From Treponema sp. (GTDB taxonomy: Bacteria; Spirochaetota; Spirochaetia; Treponematales; Treponemataceae): a stretch of DNA of 64,000 nt. The stretch is taken from assembly GCA_017645785.1 (NCBI GenBank), contig JAGCNW010000019.1, forward strand, positions 186,001 to 250,000, given 5' to 3'. Positions 43,205 to 52,482 of this stretch are shown here, in pieces. Every line of letters starts with the position of its first letter. Positions within the stretch are counted from its first letter, which is position 1. The position numbers and the translations under genes are program-made. The notes below the pieces were generated by a model. The model had not been told where the DNA came from. It made no database searches and saw only the letters and a list, made by a program, of their open reading frames with translations.

Positions 43205-43735
43205 ATGAAGATACGAAGCACTACGGTCATTGCCGTAAAAAGGAACGGAAAAGTCGCCATGGCGGGCGACGGCCAAGTCACGGCGGGAAACACAATCGCC
43301 AAGGGAAACGCCACAAAAGTCAGAAAAATTTACGACGGAAAGATTTTGACTGGATTCGCCGGCTCTGTCGCCGACGCCTTTACTTTGCTTGACAAATTTG
43401 AGGAGCGCCTTAAGGAAGCCAACGGAGACCTTACGCGCGCCGCGGTTGATCTTGCCAAATTGTGGCGCACCGAAAAAATGCTCCAAAAATTGGAGGCCCA
43501 GCTTTTGGTGGCCGACAAAGACAAAATACTTTTAATTTCCGGCGACGGAAACGTGATCGAGCCTGAAAACGACGTCATGGCTATCGGAAGCGGCGGAAAC
43601 TACGCCTTTTCGGCCGCGTTGGCTTACATGGAATCATCCGACTACAGCGCCAAGGAAATCGCGCAAAAAGCCTTGGGCATCGCCGGAAAAATCTGCATTT
43701 ACACAAACGACCATATCACGGTGGAGGAACTCTAA
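43205..43735 (+). CDS. hslV: HslV peptidase subunit of the HslUV protease
   Basis: 176 residues. N-terminal [20 protein letters not shown] with the catalytic Thr exposed after removal of the first residues, [15 protein letters not shown], and [19 protein letters not shown] are typical. HslV forms a double-ring proteasome-like peptidase activated by HslU. The message is predicted to be leaderless. hslU starts directly after the stop codon. Confidence 0.95.
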   Translation: MKIRSTTVIAVKRNGKVAMAGDGQVTAGNTIAKGNATKVRKIYDGKILTGFAGSVADAFTLLDKFEERLKEANGDLTRAAVDLAKLWRTEKMLQKLEAQLLVADKDKILLISGDGNVIEPENDVMAIGSGGNYAFSAALAYMESSDYSAKEIAQKALGIAGKICIYTNDHITVEEL

Positions 43736-45217
43736 TTGGACGCGATTGACTTGACTCCCAAGCAAATTGTCGAGCGCTTGGACAACTATATAATCGGACA
43801 AAAGAACGCCAAGCGCAGCGTCGCCATCGCTTTGCGGAACCGCAGCCGCCGCCTTAAATTGCCGGAAGACATGCGCGACGAAGTGGCTCCCAAAAATATT
43901 TTGATGATAGGACCCACCGGCGTAGGCAAGACCGAAATCGCCCGCCGCCTCGCTAAATTGTGCGGCGCCCCCTTCATCAAGGTGGAAGCCACAAAGTATT
44001 CGGAAATCGGATACGTTGGCCGCGACGTTGAGTCTATGATTCGCGACTTGATGGCGGTTGGCTTTAAGATGGTAAAGGCCGAGATGGAAGACCAAATGCG
44101 CGGCCAGGCCAAAGAAAAAGTCGAAGAGCGCCTTTTGGACCTCCTCTTGCCGGGAAGCGGGCCAAAAGCGGCCGGTCCTGACGCTTCGGCGGCGGGCGGG
44201 ATCCTCGGAAGCATTTTTGGCAAGAAAGTCGTTCAGCAAAAAGACGAAAACGGCCAAGTGATTCTTTTGCCGGACCAAAGCCAAGGCGTCCAAAATGACG
44301 CTCCCAAAAACGCGGCCGGGCCTCAAGACATGAAGGAGACCCGCGAAAAGTTCCGCCAAATGCTTCGCGAAGGAAAGTTGGAAAGCCGCGAAGTCGAGCT
44401 TACCGTGACGACAGGCCCCAAGGCCGCCAGCGGAATCGGATTTTTTAGCGGCGGAAACATGGACGACATAGAAAACGCCATGCAAAGCCTCCAGCAAATG
44501 ATGGCAGGAAACAAGAAAAAGCAAAAGACCGTCACGGTTGCCGAAGCGCGAAACATTTTGACGGAAGAAATTTTGGACAGCATGCTTGACGCCGACAAGT
44601 GCGCCGAGGCCGCCAAAGAAAGGGTGGAGCAGAGCGGAATCGTATTCATCGACGAGATTGACAAAATCGCCGTTCACGGAGAAACCCACGGCCAGTCGGT
44701 TTCTCGCGAGGGCGTTCAGCGCGACATTCTTCCGATTGTTGAAGGAAGCCATGTAAACACCCGCTACGGAGTCGTCGACACAAAGCACATTTTGTTCATC
44801 GCGGCCGGCGCCTTTAGCCTTTCAAAGCCCAGCGACTTGATTCCAGAATTGCAGGGCCGCTTCCCGCTGCGCGTGGAATTGGATTCGCTCCACAAGGAAG
44901 ACTTTAAGCGCATTTTGCTTGAGCCCAAAAACGCTCTCATAAAGCAATACAAGGCGCTTTTGGAAACCGAAGGCGTGAGCGTGGAGTTCGCGCCCGAAGC
45001 GATTGACCGCATGACAAGCATCGCCGAAGAGGTCAACGCCAAGGCCGAAAATATCGGAGCGCGCCGCTTGCACACGATTATGGAAAAAGTCTTGGAAGAT
45101 ATTTCCTTTGAGGCCGACGAGCATAAGGGCCAGACAATCACTATTGACGCGGCCTTTGTTGACGAAAAGCTTAAGGACATTTCTTCTTCCGAAGACTTGT
45201 CGCGCTACATTTTGTAG
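43736..45217 (+). CDS. hslU: HslU ATPase subunit of the HslUV protease
   Basis: 493 residues from a TTG at 43736, immediately after the hslV stop; GGAGG at 43723-43727 supports this start. DLTPKQIVERLDNYIIGQKN, Walker A GPTGVGKTEIARRL, Walker B GIVFIDEIDKIA, IQRDILPIVEGS-like VQRDILPIVEGSHV and a C-terminal SSEDLSRYIL, the tail that inserts into HslV, are present. The intermediate (I) domain is long (about residues 110-285) and rich in Gln and Gly. HslU unfolds substrates for HslV. Confidence 0.95.
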   Translation: MDAIDLTPKQIVERLDNYIIGQKNAKRSVAIALRNRSRRLKLPEDMRDEVAPKNILMIGPTGVGKTEIARRLAKLCGAPFIKVEATKYSEIGYVGRDVESMIRDLMAVGFKMVKAEMEDQMRGQAKEKVEERLLDLLLPGSGPKAAGPDASAAGGILGSIFGKKVVQQKDENGQVILLPDQSQGVQNDAPKNAAGPQDMKETREKFRQMLREGKLESREVELTVTTGPKAASGIGFFSGGNMDDIENAMQSLQQMMAGNKKKQKTVTVAEARNILTEEILDSMLDADKCAEAAKERVEQSGIVFIDEIDKIAVHGETHGQSVSREGVQRDILPIVEGSHVNTRYGVVDTKHILFIAAGAFSLSKPSDLIPELQGRFPLRVELDSLHKEDFKRILLEPKNALIKQYKALLETEGVSVEFAPEAIDRMTSIAEEVNAKAENIGARRLHTIMEKVLEDISFEADEHKGQTITIDAAFVDEKLKDISSSEDLSRYIL

Positions 45218-45232
45218 CCTTGGCGCGTAAAT

Positions 45233-45856
45233 ATGGCTGGCGCGAAAATACTTTTTGAGTTGTTTTGGTCTTTCTTTAAAATCGGAGCGGTGACCTTTGG
45301 CGGAGGCATTTCGATGCTTCCGATAATCGACCGCGAGCTTTGCCAAAAAAAAGGCTGGGTCACCCAAAACGAGCTGATTGACTACTACGCGATAAGCCAA
45401 GCCACGCCAGGAATCATCGCCGTAAACGTCGCGACCTTTTGCGGCCACAAGCTTAAAGGCTCCTTGGGAGCGGCTGTCTCAACGATTGCGGTTGTGATTC
45501 CGTCGATAATCATAATTTGCCTTTTGGCCTCTTGCATCAACACGGTGGAGCAAATCCCCGTCATAAAAAAAGCGCTGATGGGAATAAACATTGCCGTGGC
45601 CGCAAACTTGTCCTATTCGATAATAAAGCTTTCGGGCAAGACCGTTTCGTCGGCGTTCACGTTTTTGCTTTTTATCCTTGCCTTTTCTTTGGTTTACTTT
45701 TTTAAGGTCAACGTTGTCCTTGTGATTTTTTCGTCGGCCTTTTTGGGCGTCGCAATGTACTTGATCGGGGAACGGTTGTCAAAACAAAAAAACGCCGCCG
45801 CCTCGACCGATTCAGGGCTTGCTTCCGATTCCGACGCGGGGGAGGACAAAGAATGA
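45233..45856 (+). CDS. chromate-type transporter, first half-protein
   Basis: 207 residues with about five or six membrane segments. CHR family motifs: FFKIGAVTFGGGISMLPII, then WVTQNELIDYYAISQATPG and IIAVNVATFCG. Short CHR proteins work in pairs, and the partner starts within the last 4 nt of this gene. The C-terminal tail is polar and acidic. The natural substrate may be another oxyanion; chromate is only the family name. Lies 15 nt after hslU and may be cotranscribed. Confidence 0.88.
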   Translation: MAGAKILFELFWSFFKIGAVTFGGGISMLPIIDRELCQKKGWVTQNELIDYYAISQATPGIIAVNVATFCGHKLKGSLGAAVSTIAVVIPSIIIICLLASCINTVEQIPVIKKALMGINIAVAANLSYSIIKLSGKTVSSAFTFLLFILAFSLVYFFKVNVVLVIFSSAFLGVAMYLIGERLSKQKNAAASTDSGLASDSDAGEDKE

Positions 45857-46437
45857 CAGCGCCTTCCTTAATCGAGCTTTTTTGCATTTTCTTTTGCATA
45901 GGGCTTTTTACAATCGGCGGCGGCTTGGTCGCGATAACAAGCATGCAGCAAATCGTTGTGGGCCGCGGCTGGATTACAAGCGAAAAATTTTTCAATATGG
46001 TCGCGATTAGCGAAAGCACTCCGGGGCCGATTGGCGTAAACATGGCCACTTACATCGGCTATGAGTTCCACGGAACTTTTGGCGGAATCGTCGCCACGCT
46101 GGGAGAGATACTTCCGTCTTACATTTGCATTGTTTTAATAGCGAAATTTTTCGCGCGTTTTCAGGAAAAGCCTATAGTAAAGGCGGCGTTTAAGACTTTG
46201 CGGCCCGCCACCAGCGGAATTGTTTTGGTGGCTTGCGCCCAGGTTTTTACATTGGCGCTTTTAAATTTAAGCGCCTTTTCTTCGGCGGCCGCCTTTAGCC
46301 TTGACGTTTTGGCGGCCCTCGTAAAATGGAAGAGCGTCGCCTTTTACGCCGTCGCGGTCTTGGCCTTGTTTTTTACCAAGGTTCATCCGATCGCGATCGT
46401 CGCAGCCGGCGCTCTTTTTGGAATCGCGTTCTTATGA
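45853..46437 (+). CDS. chromate-type transporter, second half-protein
   Basis: 194 residues with about five membrane segments. Family motifs: FFCIGLFTIGGGLVAITSM, GWITSEKFFNMVAISESTPG and PIGVNMATYIGYEF. It is homologous to the preceding gene and should have opposite orientation in the membrane, as is known for paired short CHR proteins. Its end overlaps the convergent gene at 46432 by 6 nt. Confidence 0.88.
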   Translation: MTAPSLIELFCIFFCIGLFTIGGGLVAITSMQQIVVGRGWITSEKFFNMVAISESTPGPIGVNMATYIGYEFHGTFGGIVATLGEILPSYICIVLIAKFFARFQEKPIVKAAFKTLRPATSGIVLVACAQVFTLALLNLSAFSSAAAFSLDVLAALVKWKSVAFYAVAVLALFFTKVHPIAIVAAGALFGIAFL

Positions 46438-47427
46438 CGCGGCTTCTTTCTTCTTGTCCAGCTTAAAGCCCAAGACGCAAAGAATTATTCCGCAAGCAAA
46501 AGCGCCGATTCCGTAAAGTTTCATTTGGAAGAAGATTTTTGTCGTGTAAGACAAAATGGCTTCAAAAATTCCGCCCGGAAGTCCCGCCTCTTTTGCGGCC
46601 AAAGCAAGGGCCTGCGGAAGAAGGATCGCGCAAAGCGTCGCGATCAAGAAAAGCAAGGCTCCGTCCGCGATGGCAGGAATCGAAATGTACTTGAACATCG
46701 CGAACACGCTCTTGTTTATCAAGAGAATTATCAAGGCGAGAGCGGCGCACGCGCTTACGCACAAAATGAACGTTTTCAACGAAAGGACAAGCTTGACGAT
46801 TTTCAAGCCCTCAAGCGCCGCGGCGTTTTCTGTTTTTGCGGTGTCGAGGCTTTTTGTCAATTCGGGAAGCGCCGCTTGAACGGAGGCTTCGATCGCCTGG
46901 TCCATGCCGCTTCTGTCCACCGCGACGCCCGTCCGCTTTTCGTAAATGTCCAGCGACTTGTTCATAAGCTTCTTGATGTCGTCCGTGTTCACGTCAAGCT
47001 CGCTTGAGGCTCCGGTCATGTAATCCACGACCTTATCCGCGTACTTGTCGATAAAGGCCGACACGTCCGGCGAAGCCAAAACTTCCGCCACAACCTCCGG
47101 CTCAACGTCAACGCCGGCTTGTTCAAGATAGCTCTTTACGATGTCGTTCACGTCAAGGTTTGACATGTCTATTGAACTAAAGTCAAAATTTTGCAAGGCG
47201 GACTCGTCAAAGGCGAATTGCGTCAAAGTCGCGACTTGCTCTCCAGGATAAAAAAGGCCGCTTTGGTTTTGTTGAAGCTTGGCCTTTGAAACGGGCTTCA
47301 GCATTTTAGAGGCGATGTCAGTTATCGTTGAATAGCTAAAGTTGAATCGGACAATCGAAAGCAAAAGCGTGGCGAAAAGGCAAAGGGCGAAGACAATGCT
47401 CAACAATACAGAAAAAAACTTTTTCAT
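46432..47427 (-). CDS. membrane protein of unknown function
   Basis: 331 residues. An N-terminal membrane segment (FFSVLLSIVFALCLFATLLL) is followed by about 190 periplasmic residues with acidic helices (IDMSNLDVNDIVKSYLEQAG, DVSAFIDKYADKVVDYMTG) and then three membrane segments near the C-terminus, the last ending GFKLDKKKEAAS. I recognise no family. GGAGA precedes the ATG. It stands between the chromate-type transporter and a repeat element. Confidence 0.75.
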   Translation of the reverse strand: MKKFFSVLLSIVFALCLFATLLLSIVRFNFSYSTITDIASKMLKPVSKAKLQQNQSGLFYPGEQVATLTQFAFDESALQNFDFSSIDMSNLDVNDIVKSYLEQAGVDVEPEVVAEVLASPDVSAFIDKYADKVVDYMTGASSELDVNTDDIKKLMNKSLDIYEKRTGVAVDRSGMDQAIEASVQAALPELTKSLDTAKTENAAALEGLKIVKLVLSLKTFILCVSACAALALIILLINKSVFAMFKYISIPAIADGALLFLIATLCAILLPQALALAAKEAGLPGGIFEAILSYTTKIFFQMKLYGIGAFACGIILCVLGFKLDKKKEAAS

Positions 47428-47447
47428 AAAATCTCCTTTTTTTAAAG

Positions 47448-47570
47448 ATTGCCCGATATGTCGCTGCGCTCCATTTTGCTAGTTGAAGTTTATTCAACTG
47501 CGCTCTTGCGAGCGCGGACAATCAAGTCGGGCAATGACAGTTGGCGTCATGTTCGGGCTTGACCCGGACA
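47448..47570. repeat. inverted-repeat-bounded element plus CTTGA-loop hairpin
   Basis: An 88-bp element is bounded by a perfect 9-bp inverted repeat, ATTGCCCGA (47448-47456) and TCGGGCAAT (47527-47535). Its interior (TATGTCGCTGCGCTCCATTT, ATTCAACTGC) matches the element at 52541-52627 in reverse orientation. It is followed by the hairpin TGTTCGGG (47550-47557), CTTGA, CCCGGACA (47563-47570) and CTTTT, identical to the reverse of 18185-18205. Confidence 0.85.
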
Positions 47571-47580
47571 TCTTTTGTTG

Positions 47581-48120
47581 CTACCAGTTTTCGGCGCTGA
47601 TTTCAAAGAAGCTTTGCGGATGGGCGCAAACAGGGCAGGCGGCCGGAGCTTTTGTTCCGACTACGACGTGTCCGCAGTTGCGGCATTCCCAAACCTTTAC
47701 TTCGCTCTTTTCAAAAACCTTGGCGGTTTCCACGTTCTTTAAAAGGGCGCGGTAGCGTTCCTCGTGGCGCTTTTCGATCGCTCCGACCATGCGGAATTTT
47801 GCCGCCAAAGCCTTAAAGCCTTCTTCTTCGGCAGTTTTGGCAAAGCCCTCGTACATGTCGGTCCACTCAAAGTTTTCGCCGTCGGCCGCCGCTCCCAAGT
47901 TTTGGGCGGTGGTTCCCAATCCGTCGAGCTCCTTGAACCACATTTTGGCGTGCTCCTTTTCGTTGTCCGCCGTGGCCAAGAAGATGGCCGAGATTTGCTC
48001 AAATCCTTCTTTTTTCGCTACGCTGGCAAAGTAAGTGTACTTGTTTCTAGCCTGAGACTCGCCCGCAAAGGCAGCCTGCAAATTCTTTTCCGTCTGCGTT
48101 CCCGCGTACTGATTAGCCAT
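47581..48120 (-). CDS. rbr: rubrerythrin
   Basis: 179 residues from the ATG at 48120 with GGAGGAAACT just upstream; the open frame runs further back but without support. The ferritin-like di-iron domain has [39 protein letters not shown] and [13 protein letters not shown]-terminal rubredoxin domain carries [11 protein letters not shown] and [14 protein letters not shown], with all four iron-binding Cys. It reduces hydrogen peroxide in anaerobes. A palindrome over its transcription start suggests oxidative-stress control. Confidence 0.95.
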   Translation of the reverse strand: MANQYAGTQTEKNLQAAFAGESQARNKYTYFASVAKKEGFEQISAIFLATADNEKEHAKMWFKELDGLGTTAQNLGAAADGENFEWTDMYEGFAKTAEEEGFKALAAKFRMVGAIEKRHEERYRALLKNVETAKVFEKSEVKVWECRNCGHVVVGTKAPAACPVCAHPQSFFEISAENW

Positions 48121-48144
48121 AGTTTCCTCCAAATGACAAATAAT

Positions 48145-48164
48145 TGTAAGTTCCTTACATTCTA
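48145..48164 (-). promoter_or_regulatory. rubrerythrin promoter with a 6-3-6 palindromic operator
   Basis: On the minus strand, an extended -10 (TGATAGAAT, hexamer at 48164-48159) has no good -35. Directly downstream is the perfect palindrome TGTAAGTTCCTTACA (48145-48159), which covers the predicted start. Its position is that of a repressor site, for example for a PerR/Fur-type or other redox regulator; the sequence does not match a box I can name with confidence. Confidence 0.6.
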
Positions 48165-48195
48165 TCACGGTTTTCGCGCTTTTGCTAGCGAATTG

Positions 48196-48224
48196 TTGCC
48201 AAAATACGCGCTATTCGCTATAAT
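48196..48224 (+). promoter_or_regulatory. sigma70 promoter of the UPF0164-like gene
   Basis: -35 TTGCCA at 48196-48201, 17-bp spacer, perfect -10 TATAAT at 48219-48224. The leader is about 27 nt with GGAGA before the ATG at 48258. Confidence 0.78.
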
Positions 48225-48257
48225 GTCCCTAAGTATTTACCATTAATGGAGAATGTT

Positions 48258-49286
48258 ATGAAAAAAATCCTTTCGTTTTTGACAGCGGGCCTTTTGGCTT
48301 TGGGCGCGGCTTGGTCATACAATCCGCCGGTTCAGGGAGAAAATCTCTTTTATCTTAGCCATCCCGAACTATTGACAGGCGGCGAATCTGTTGCCGGCGG
48401 CGGAATTGAATCCGTTCTTCCCGCCAGCGGAACCATTAATCCTGCCCTTGTAGGCTTGGAAGAGCGCGTAAGCCTTGACTTGGGCTATACAGCCATGCTG
48501 AACGGCTTGGACGAATCCAAAGGCAACAAAAAGTACGGCCAGGCTTTTGGAACGGGAATTTTGATTCCCACTGATTGGGCCAACTTTGGAGCGGAAATCC
48601 AAGGCGTTTTCAGCGAATTTAGCAACATGCCCTTGGGAAACAGCATTCACTTTAAGACTTTTGCCGCCAAGCAATTTATGGAAAAACTCTACATCGGCGT
48701 AGGCCTTGGCTTTGGCTACGAGACAAAGATCCACAAGGACTGGATGTTGACAGCCGACGTCGGCGCCATTTACGATTTTGGCGACTTGGGCTTCCTCAAG
48801 AATTTTCGCATTGCCGCCAGCGCCAACAACCTTGGAAAAACTCTTGGCTCTGACGTGAATTGGCAGGGCTATCCTTCAATGTTCACCTTTAGGGGAGGTG
48901 TCGCCGCCGAGTTGGTTCGCGCAAAAAACTTTGTTTTGGGCCTCTCTTTGGATGTAACCACTCCGCTTTTCACGAATTTAATAGTTGACTCAGGAATCCA
49001 AATCCTTATTTGCGATTTCGTTCAGGTCAATTCCTCTTGGGAATTCAACGCGGAGGAAGTTTGGCAGGGCCACAATTCTTGGCTCCCGACAGTCGGCGTT
49101 GTATTCAAGTTCAACATTGGAATGGGCAAGAGCGATTTTGTAAAGAAGCATGATTGGACTAAGAGCGAGCTTTGTCCGTCCGCGGCTTGGAAAAACGTTG
49201 ACATGGACATCAACATGATCAGCGTCGGCGCCGTGTTGCGCTTGGGCGAAAAAGACAAGTCTGGTCCGGACATTGAGCTTGAATAG
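48258..49286 (+). CDS. outer-membrane beta-barrel protein, UPF0164-like
   Basis: 342 residues from the ATG at 48258. A signal peptide ends AAWSYNPP. The rest has alternating beta-strand character (FGAEIQGVFSEFSN, YIGVGLGFGYETKI, VGAIYDFGDLGFL, FRIAASANNLGKTLG, VSVGAVLRLG-type last strand MISVGAVLRLGEK). The early NPALVGLEERVSLDLGYT and GTGILIPTDWANFG resemble the Treponema UPF0164 family, FadL-like barrels thought to take up hydrophobic ligands. The following gene encodes an OmpA-tailed envelope protein, 29 nt downstream. Confidence 0.75.
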   Translation: MKKILSFLTAGLLALGAAWSYNPPVQGENLFYLSHPELLTGGESVAGGGIESVLPASGTINPALVGLEERVSLDLGYTAMLNGLDESKGNKKYGQAFGTGILIPTDWANFGAEIQGVFSEFSNMPLGNSIHFKTFAAKQFMEKLYIGVGLGFGYETKIHKDWMLTADVGAIYDFGDLGFLKNFRIAASANNLGKTLGSDVNWQGYPSMFTFRGGVAAELVRAKNFVLGLSLDVTTPLFTNLIVDSGIQILICDFVQVNSSWEFNAEEVWQGHNSWLPTVGVVFKFNIGMGKSDFVKKHDWTKSELCPSAAWKNVDMDINMISVGAVLRLGEKDKSGPDIELE

Positions 49287-49315
49287 TTAATTTTTACTGA
49301 TTGGGAGTGTTTACA

Positions 49316-52300
49316 ATGAAAAAACTTCGCGTTGTGTCTTTATTCTTGATTGGCGGACTTGCCGCGGCCCTTTTTGCGGCCGACGTCGCGAACGCGCCAA
49401 AATACATTTCTCCTAACAACGACGGCGTTCAAGACACGCTGGAAGTCAAATTCAGCGTCAAGGACAAGAGCAAGATTCTAGGCTGGTCCTTGATTATTGA
49501 GGACGCTAGCGGAAAAGTCGTGCGAACGATAGGAAACAAGGTCGCTTTGCCGACATCGTTCAACGCAAAGAAGTTTTTAAAGCAAATCGCTTCCAAAAAG
49601 CAGTCGGTGGAAGTTCCGCCGGTCGTAGTTTGGAACGGAGCCTTCGACAACGGAGAAACCGCTCCCGACGGCGAATATTTTTATTACATCACAGCCACCG
49701 ACGAACGCAAGAATCAAAATTCCACAAAGAAACTTCCTGTAATCGTAAAGAACACTCCGCCAAAAGTCACGCTTTCGGTATTGCCTGAGGGCCAAAGAAT
49801 TTTTGGCGAAGGCGACAAGCCGGAATTCGCTTTTGGCCAGGAAGGCTCAAAAGAAGACAAGTGGGTCGCCAAGATTGAAAGCGCCGACGGAAAGATTGTC
49901 CGCAATTATTCTTGGACTGACAGCGATCCCAAGTCTTTCTCTTGGAACGGAACCGACGACAATGGAATCATCGTGGCCGACGGCGTTTACAAGTACACAA
50001 TCAGCGCCACTGACCGCGCCGGAAACACTTGCTCCGAAGAATTTTCAAACATCATATTCTCCGCCGAAAAGCCGGAGACCAACATTATGGTCGAGGGCTC
50101 AAAGTATTTCTCAATTCCGTCAAAGAGCAAGATCTCTTCGGTCAAGCTTGAAGTCGTAATCCCCGAGCCCAGAAAGAACAGCGGAAACGCCCTTGTAAAT
50201 TGGAGCGTCGACATTTTGGACAAGTCAGGCTCGGTCATTAAGAGCTACGCCGGAAAGCGCGGCGACGTTCCTCCGACAGAAATTGTTTTTGACGGAAAGA
50301 ATCAGGCCGGCGCCCAAATTCCTGACGGCGAGTATTACGCCCGCGTCAACGCCGAATACTTGAACGGCTACAAGACGCCCACAGTCAATTCGCCCTTGTT
50401 CACATTTGACACAGTTTCTCCCGCCGCCACTTTGATTTCTTACGACGAAATATTCAGCCCTGACGGAGACGGAACAAAGGACACATTCACGCTCAAGCAG
50501 GCCGCCGACAAAAAGGGCGGAGCGCCCGTCCGCAACTGGACAGGAAAAATCGTAAGCGCGCAAAGCGGAAAGACAGTATACGAGTGGAAGTTTGGATCAA
50601 GCCTCCCGGAGAGCGTAACTTGGAACGGCTTGGATTCAAGCGGAAACCTCTGCGCCGACGGCGGCTACAATTACGAGCTTACAGCCAGCGACTTGGCCGG
50701 AAACTCGTTCGAGACAAAAACGCCAAACGCCTTTAACCTTGACACTTCAAAGACTGAGGTAATGTTGGCCGCAAGCGATCCGGCCTTTAACCCCAACGGC
50801 AAGCGCAAGACAGTTTCTTACACCAGCGTCCTAAAGTCCAGCGCCGTAAAGTCTTATAATTTTGAAATAAAGAATTCAAGCGGAGCGGTTGTCTTCTCGT
50901 TGAAGGGCAACGGAAACGTTCCCGGAAAAATCACTTGGAACGGAAAGTCATCCGCCGGCATTCTTTGCGAAGACGGCTCTTATGTCGCTTCAATTTCCAT
51001 TGAATCCGCCAACGGCTCTTCGGCCCGCGCCGACGCCATGCCGGTTCAAATTGACACAAAGGTTCCCAACGTTGAAATCGCCTTGACCGACACTGTGTTC
51101 AGCCCTGACGGAGACAGCCGCAAGGAAACCCTCAAGGCTTCGGCCTCCAACTCAACCGACGAAGACGAATGGACCGCCAATATCGTGGACGCCAAGGGCG
51201 CCGTGGTAAAATCGTTTGAATGGCGCGGAAAAGTTCCCGCCAAATTTGAATGGGACGCCAGAAACGACAACGGAAACAAGACGCCCGACGGAACTTACTC
51301 CCTCGTAGTAAGCGCCGTTGACAAGGCCGGAAACGAATTCCTCAAAAAGTTCGACAACATCGTAGTTGACTCACGCCCGACAAGCGCTTACGTCACCGCC
51401 GCCTTGCCCGGATTCAGCCCTGAGTCCAAGACCGGCTTGACCAAGCAGACCTTCGGCGTTCGCTTGGCCCTCAACGAAGGAATTGAAAAGTGGTCGTTTG
51501 AAATCGTTGACGCAAAGGACAAGGCTGTCTACGCCTATGACTCCAGCGCCAAGACGATTCCCCAATCATTTGTTTGGGACGGAAAGGACAAGGACCAAAA
51601 GAACCTTGAAGGAACTTTCGCCGGCCGCTTGAAGATTGAATACACCAAAGGAAACGTCGTTGACGTAAAGACAAGCGCCTTCATTTGCTCTGTAACGCCG
51701 CCCGCCTTGACTGTAAGCGTGGCGCCGGAATTCTTTAGTCCGGACAACGACGGAACCGACGACGACTGCTTTATATCTCTTAGAGGTTCGGCCGCCAACG
51801 GAGCCAAGCTCGTAAGTTGGTCATTTGACATCAACAATCCTGTCTCTACCGGAAAGGCGGGCGCCTTCTGGAAGACAAGCGGAACCGAAAAAATCACTCC
51901 GCAAATCGTTTGGGACGGCCTTAGCAACACCAGCACGGAAAAGGACGGAAAGGCCGAGCGCGTTCAGTCCGCGATGGACTATCCTTACGTATTCACAGTT
52001 ACCGACAGCCTTGGACTTACAAGCGTAAAGACAGGCATCATTCCTGTAGACATTTTGGTAATCCCGGACGGCGACGTCCTCAAGATGGCCGTTCCTTCTA
52101 TCATATTCAGAAGCAACCACGCTGACTTCAAGACCGCCGACGAAGCGCCGGGCAGCCAAGTTACAAAGGCTCAGGCCGCCAACAATGTCCGCGTTCTTAA
52201 GCGCGTGGCCGAGATTTTGAAGAAGTTCCCTGATTACACGGTTACTGTAGTTGGACACGCCAACAAGACTGGAGCGGCCGGCGAGGACGACATATTGCTG

Positions 52301-52471
52301 AGCCTTTCAAACCAGCGCGCCGCCTTTGTAAAGGACCGCTTGGTTGACTACGGCATCAAGGCCGACCGCCTAAGCTCGGAAGGAAAGGGCGGAAGCCAGC
52401 CCGTCGCCGAGTTTAGCGACACCGCCAACTGGTGGAAGAACCGCCGCGTAGAATTTATATTGCACAAGTGA
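49316..52471 (+). CDS. large exported protein with FlgD-Ig-like repeats and an OmpA domain
   Basis: 1051 residues from the ATG at 49316. A signal peptide (ending AAALFAADVAN) is followed by about eight repeats of roughly 105 residues. Each has a Trp-Asn-Gly or Trp-Asp-Gly turn before a beta pair ending DGEYFYYITATD or similar (VWNGAFDNGETAPDGEY, SWNGTDDNG, TWNGLDSSG), as in FlgD-type Ig folds. Several begin with an Asp-rich loop such as FSPDGDGTKD or FSPDNDGTDDD, which looks Ca-binding. The last 115 residues are an OmpA peptidoglycan-binding domain (VTVVGHANKTG, LSNQRAAFVKDRLV, NRRVEFILH). It probably spans from peptidoglycan outward. Confidence 0.84.
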   Translation: MKKLRVVSLFLIGGLAAALFAADVANAPKYISPNNDGVQDTLEVKFSVKDKSKILGWSLIIEDASGKVVRTIGNKVALPTSFNAKKFLKQIASKKQSVEVPPVVVWNGAFDNGETAPDGEYFYYITATDERKNQNSTKKLPVIVKNTPPKVTLSVLPEGQRIFGEGDKPEFAFGQEGSKEDKWVAKIESADGKIVRNYSWTDSDPKSFSWNGTDDNGIIVADGVYKYTISATDRAGNTCSEEFSNIIFSAEKPETNIMVEGSKYFSIPSKSKISSVKLEVVIPEPRKNSGNALVNWSVDILDKSGSVIKSYAGKRGDVPPTEIVFDGKNQAGAQIPDGEYYARVNAEYLNGYKTPTVNSPLFTFDTVSPAATLISYDEIFSPDGDGTKDTFTLKQAADKKGGAPVRNWTGKIVSAQSGKTVYEWKFGSSLPESVTWNGLDSSGNLCADGGYNYELTASDLAGNSFETKTPNAFNLDTSKTEVMLAASDPAFNPNGKRKTVSYTSVLKSSAVKSYNFEIKNSSGAVVFSLKGNGNVPGKITWNGKSSAGILCEDGSYVASISIESANGSSARADAMPVQIDTKVPNVEIALTDTVFSPDGDSRKETLKASASNSTDEDEWTANIVDAKGAVVKSFEWRGKVPAKFEWDARNDNGNKTPDGTYSLVVSAVDKAGNEFLKKFDNIVVDSRPTSAYVTAALPGFSPESKTGLTKQTFGVRLALNEGIEKWSFEIVDAKDKAVYAYDSSAKTIPQSFVWDGKDKDQKNLEGTFAGRLKIEYTKGNVVDVKTSAFICSVTPPALTVSVAPEFFSPDNDGTDDDCFISLRGSAANGAKLVSWSFDINNPVSTGKAGAFWKTSGTEKITPQIVWDGLSNTSTEKDGKAERVQSAMDYPYVFTVTDSLGLTSVKTGIIPVDILVIPDGDVLKMAVPSIIFRSNHADFKTADEAPGSQVTKAQAANNVRVLKRVAEILKKFPDYTVTVVGHANKTGAAGEDDILLSLSNQRAAFVKDRLVDYGIKADRLSSEGKGGSQPVAEFSDTANWWKNRRVEFILHK

Positions 52472-52482
52472 TTGGCAAAAAG

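Noticed and set aside
42919-43392. 157-codon open frame between xerC and hslV
   Set aside because: It runs through an intergenic repeat shared with 57.3 kb and into hslV in another frame; composition is Arg/Ser-rich read-through of hairpins, with no ribosome site.
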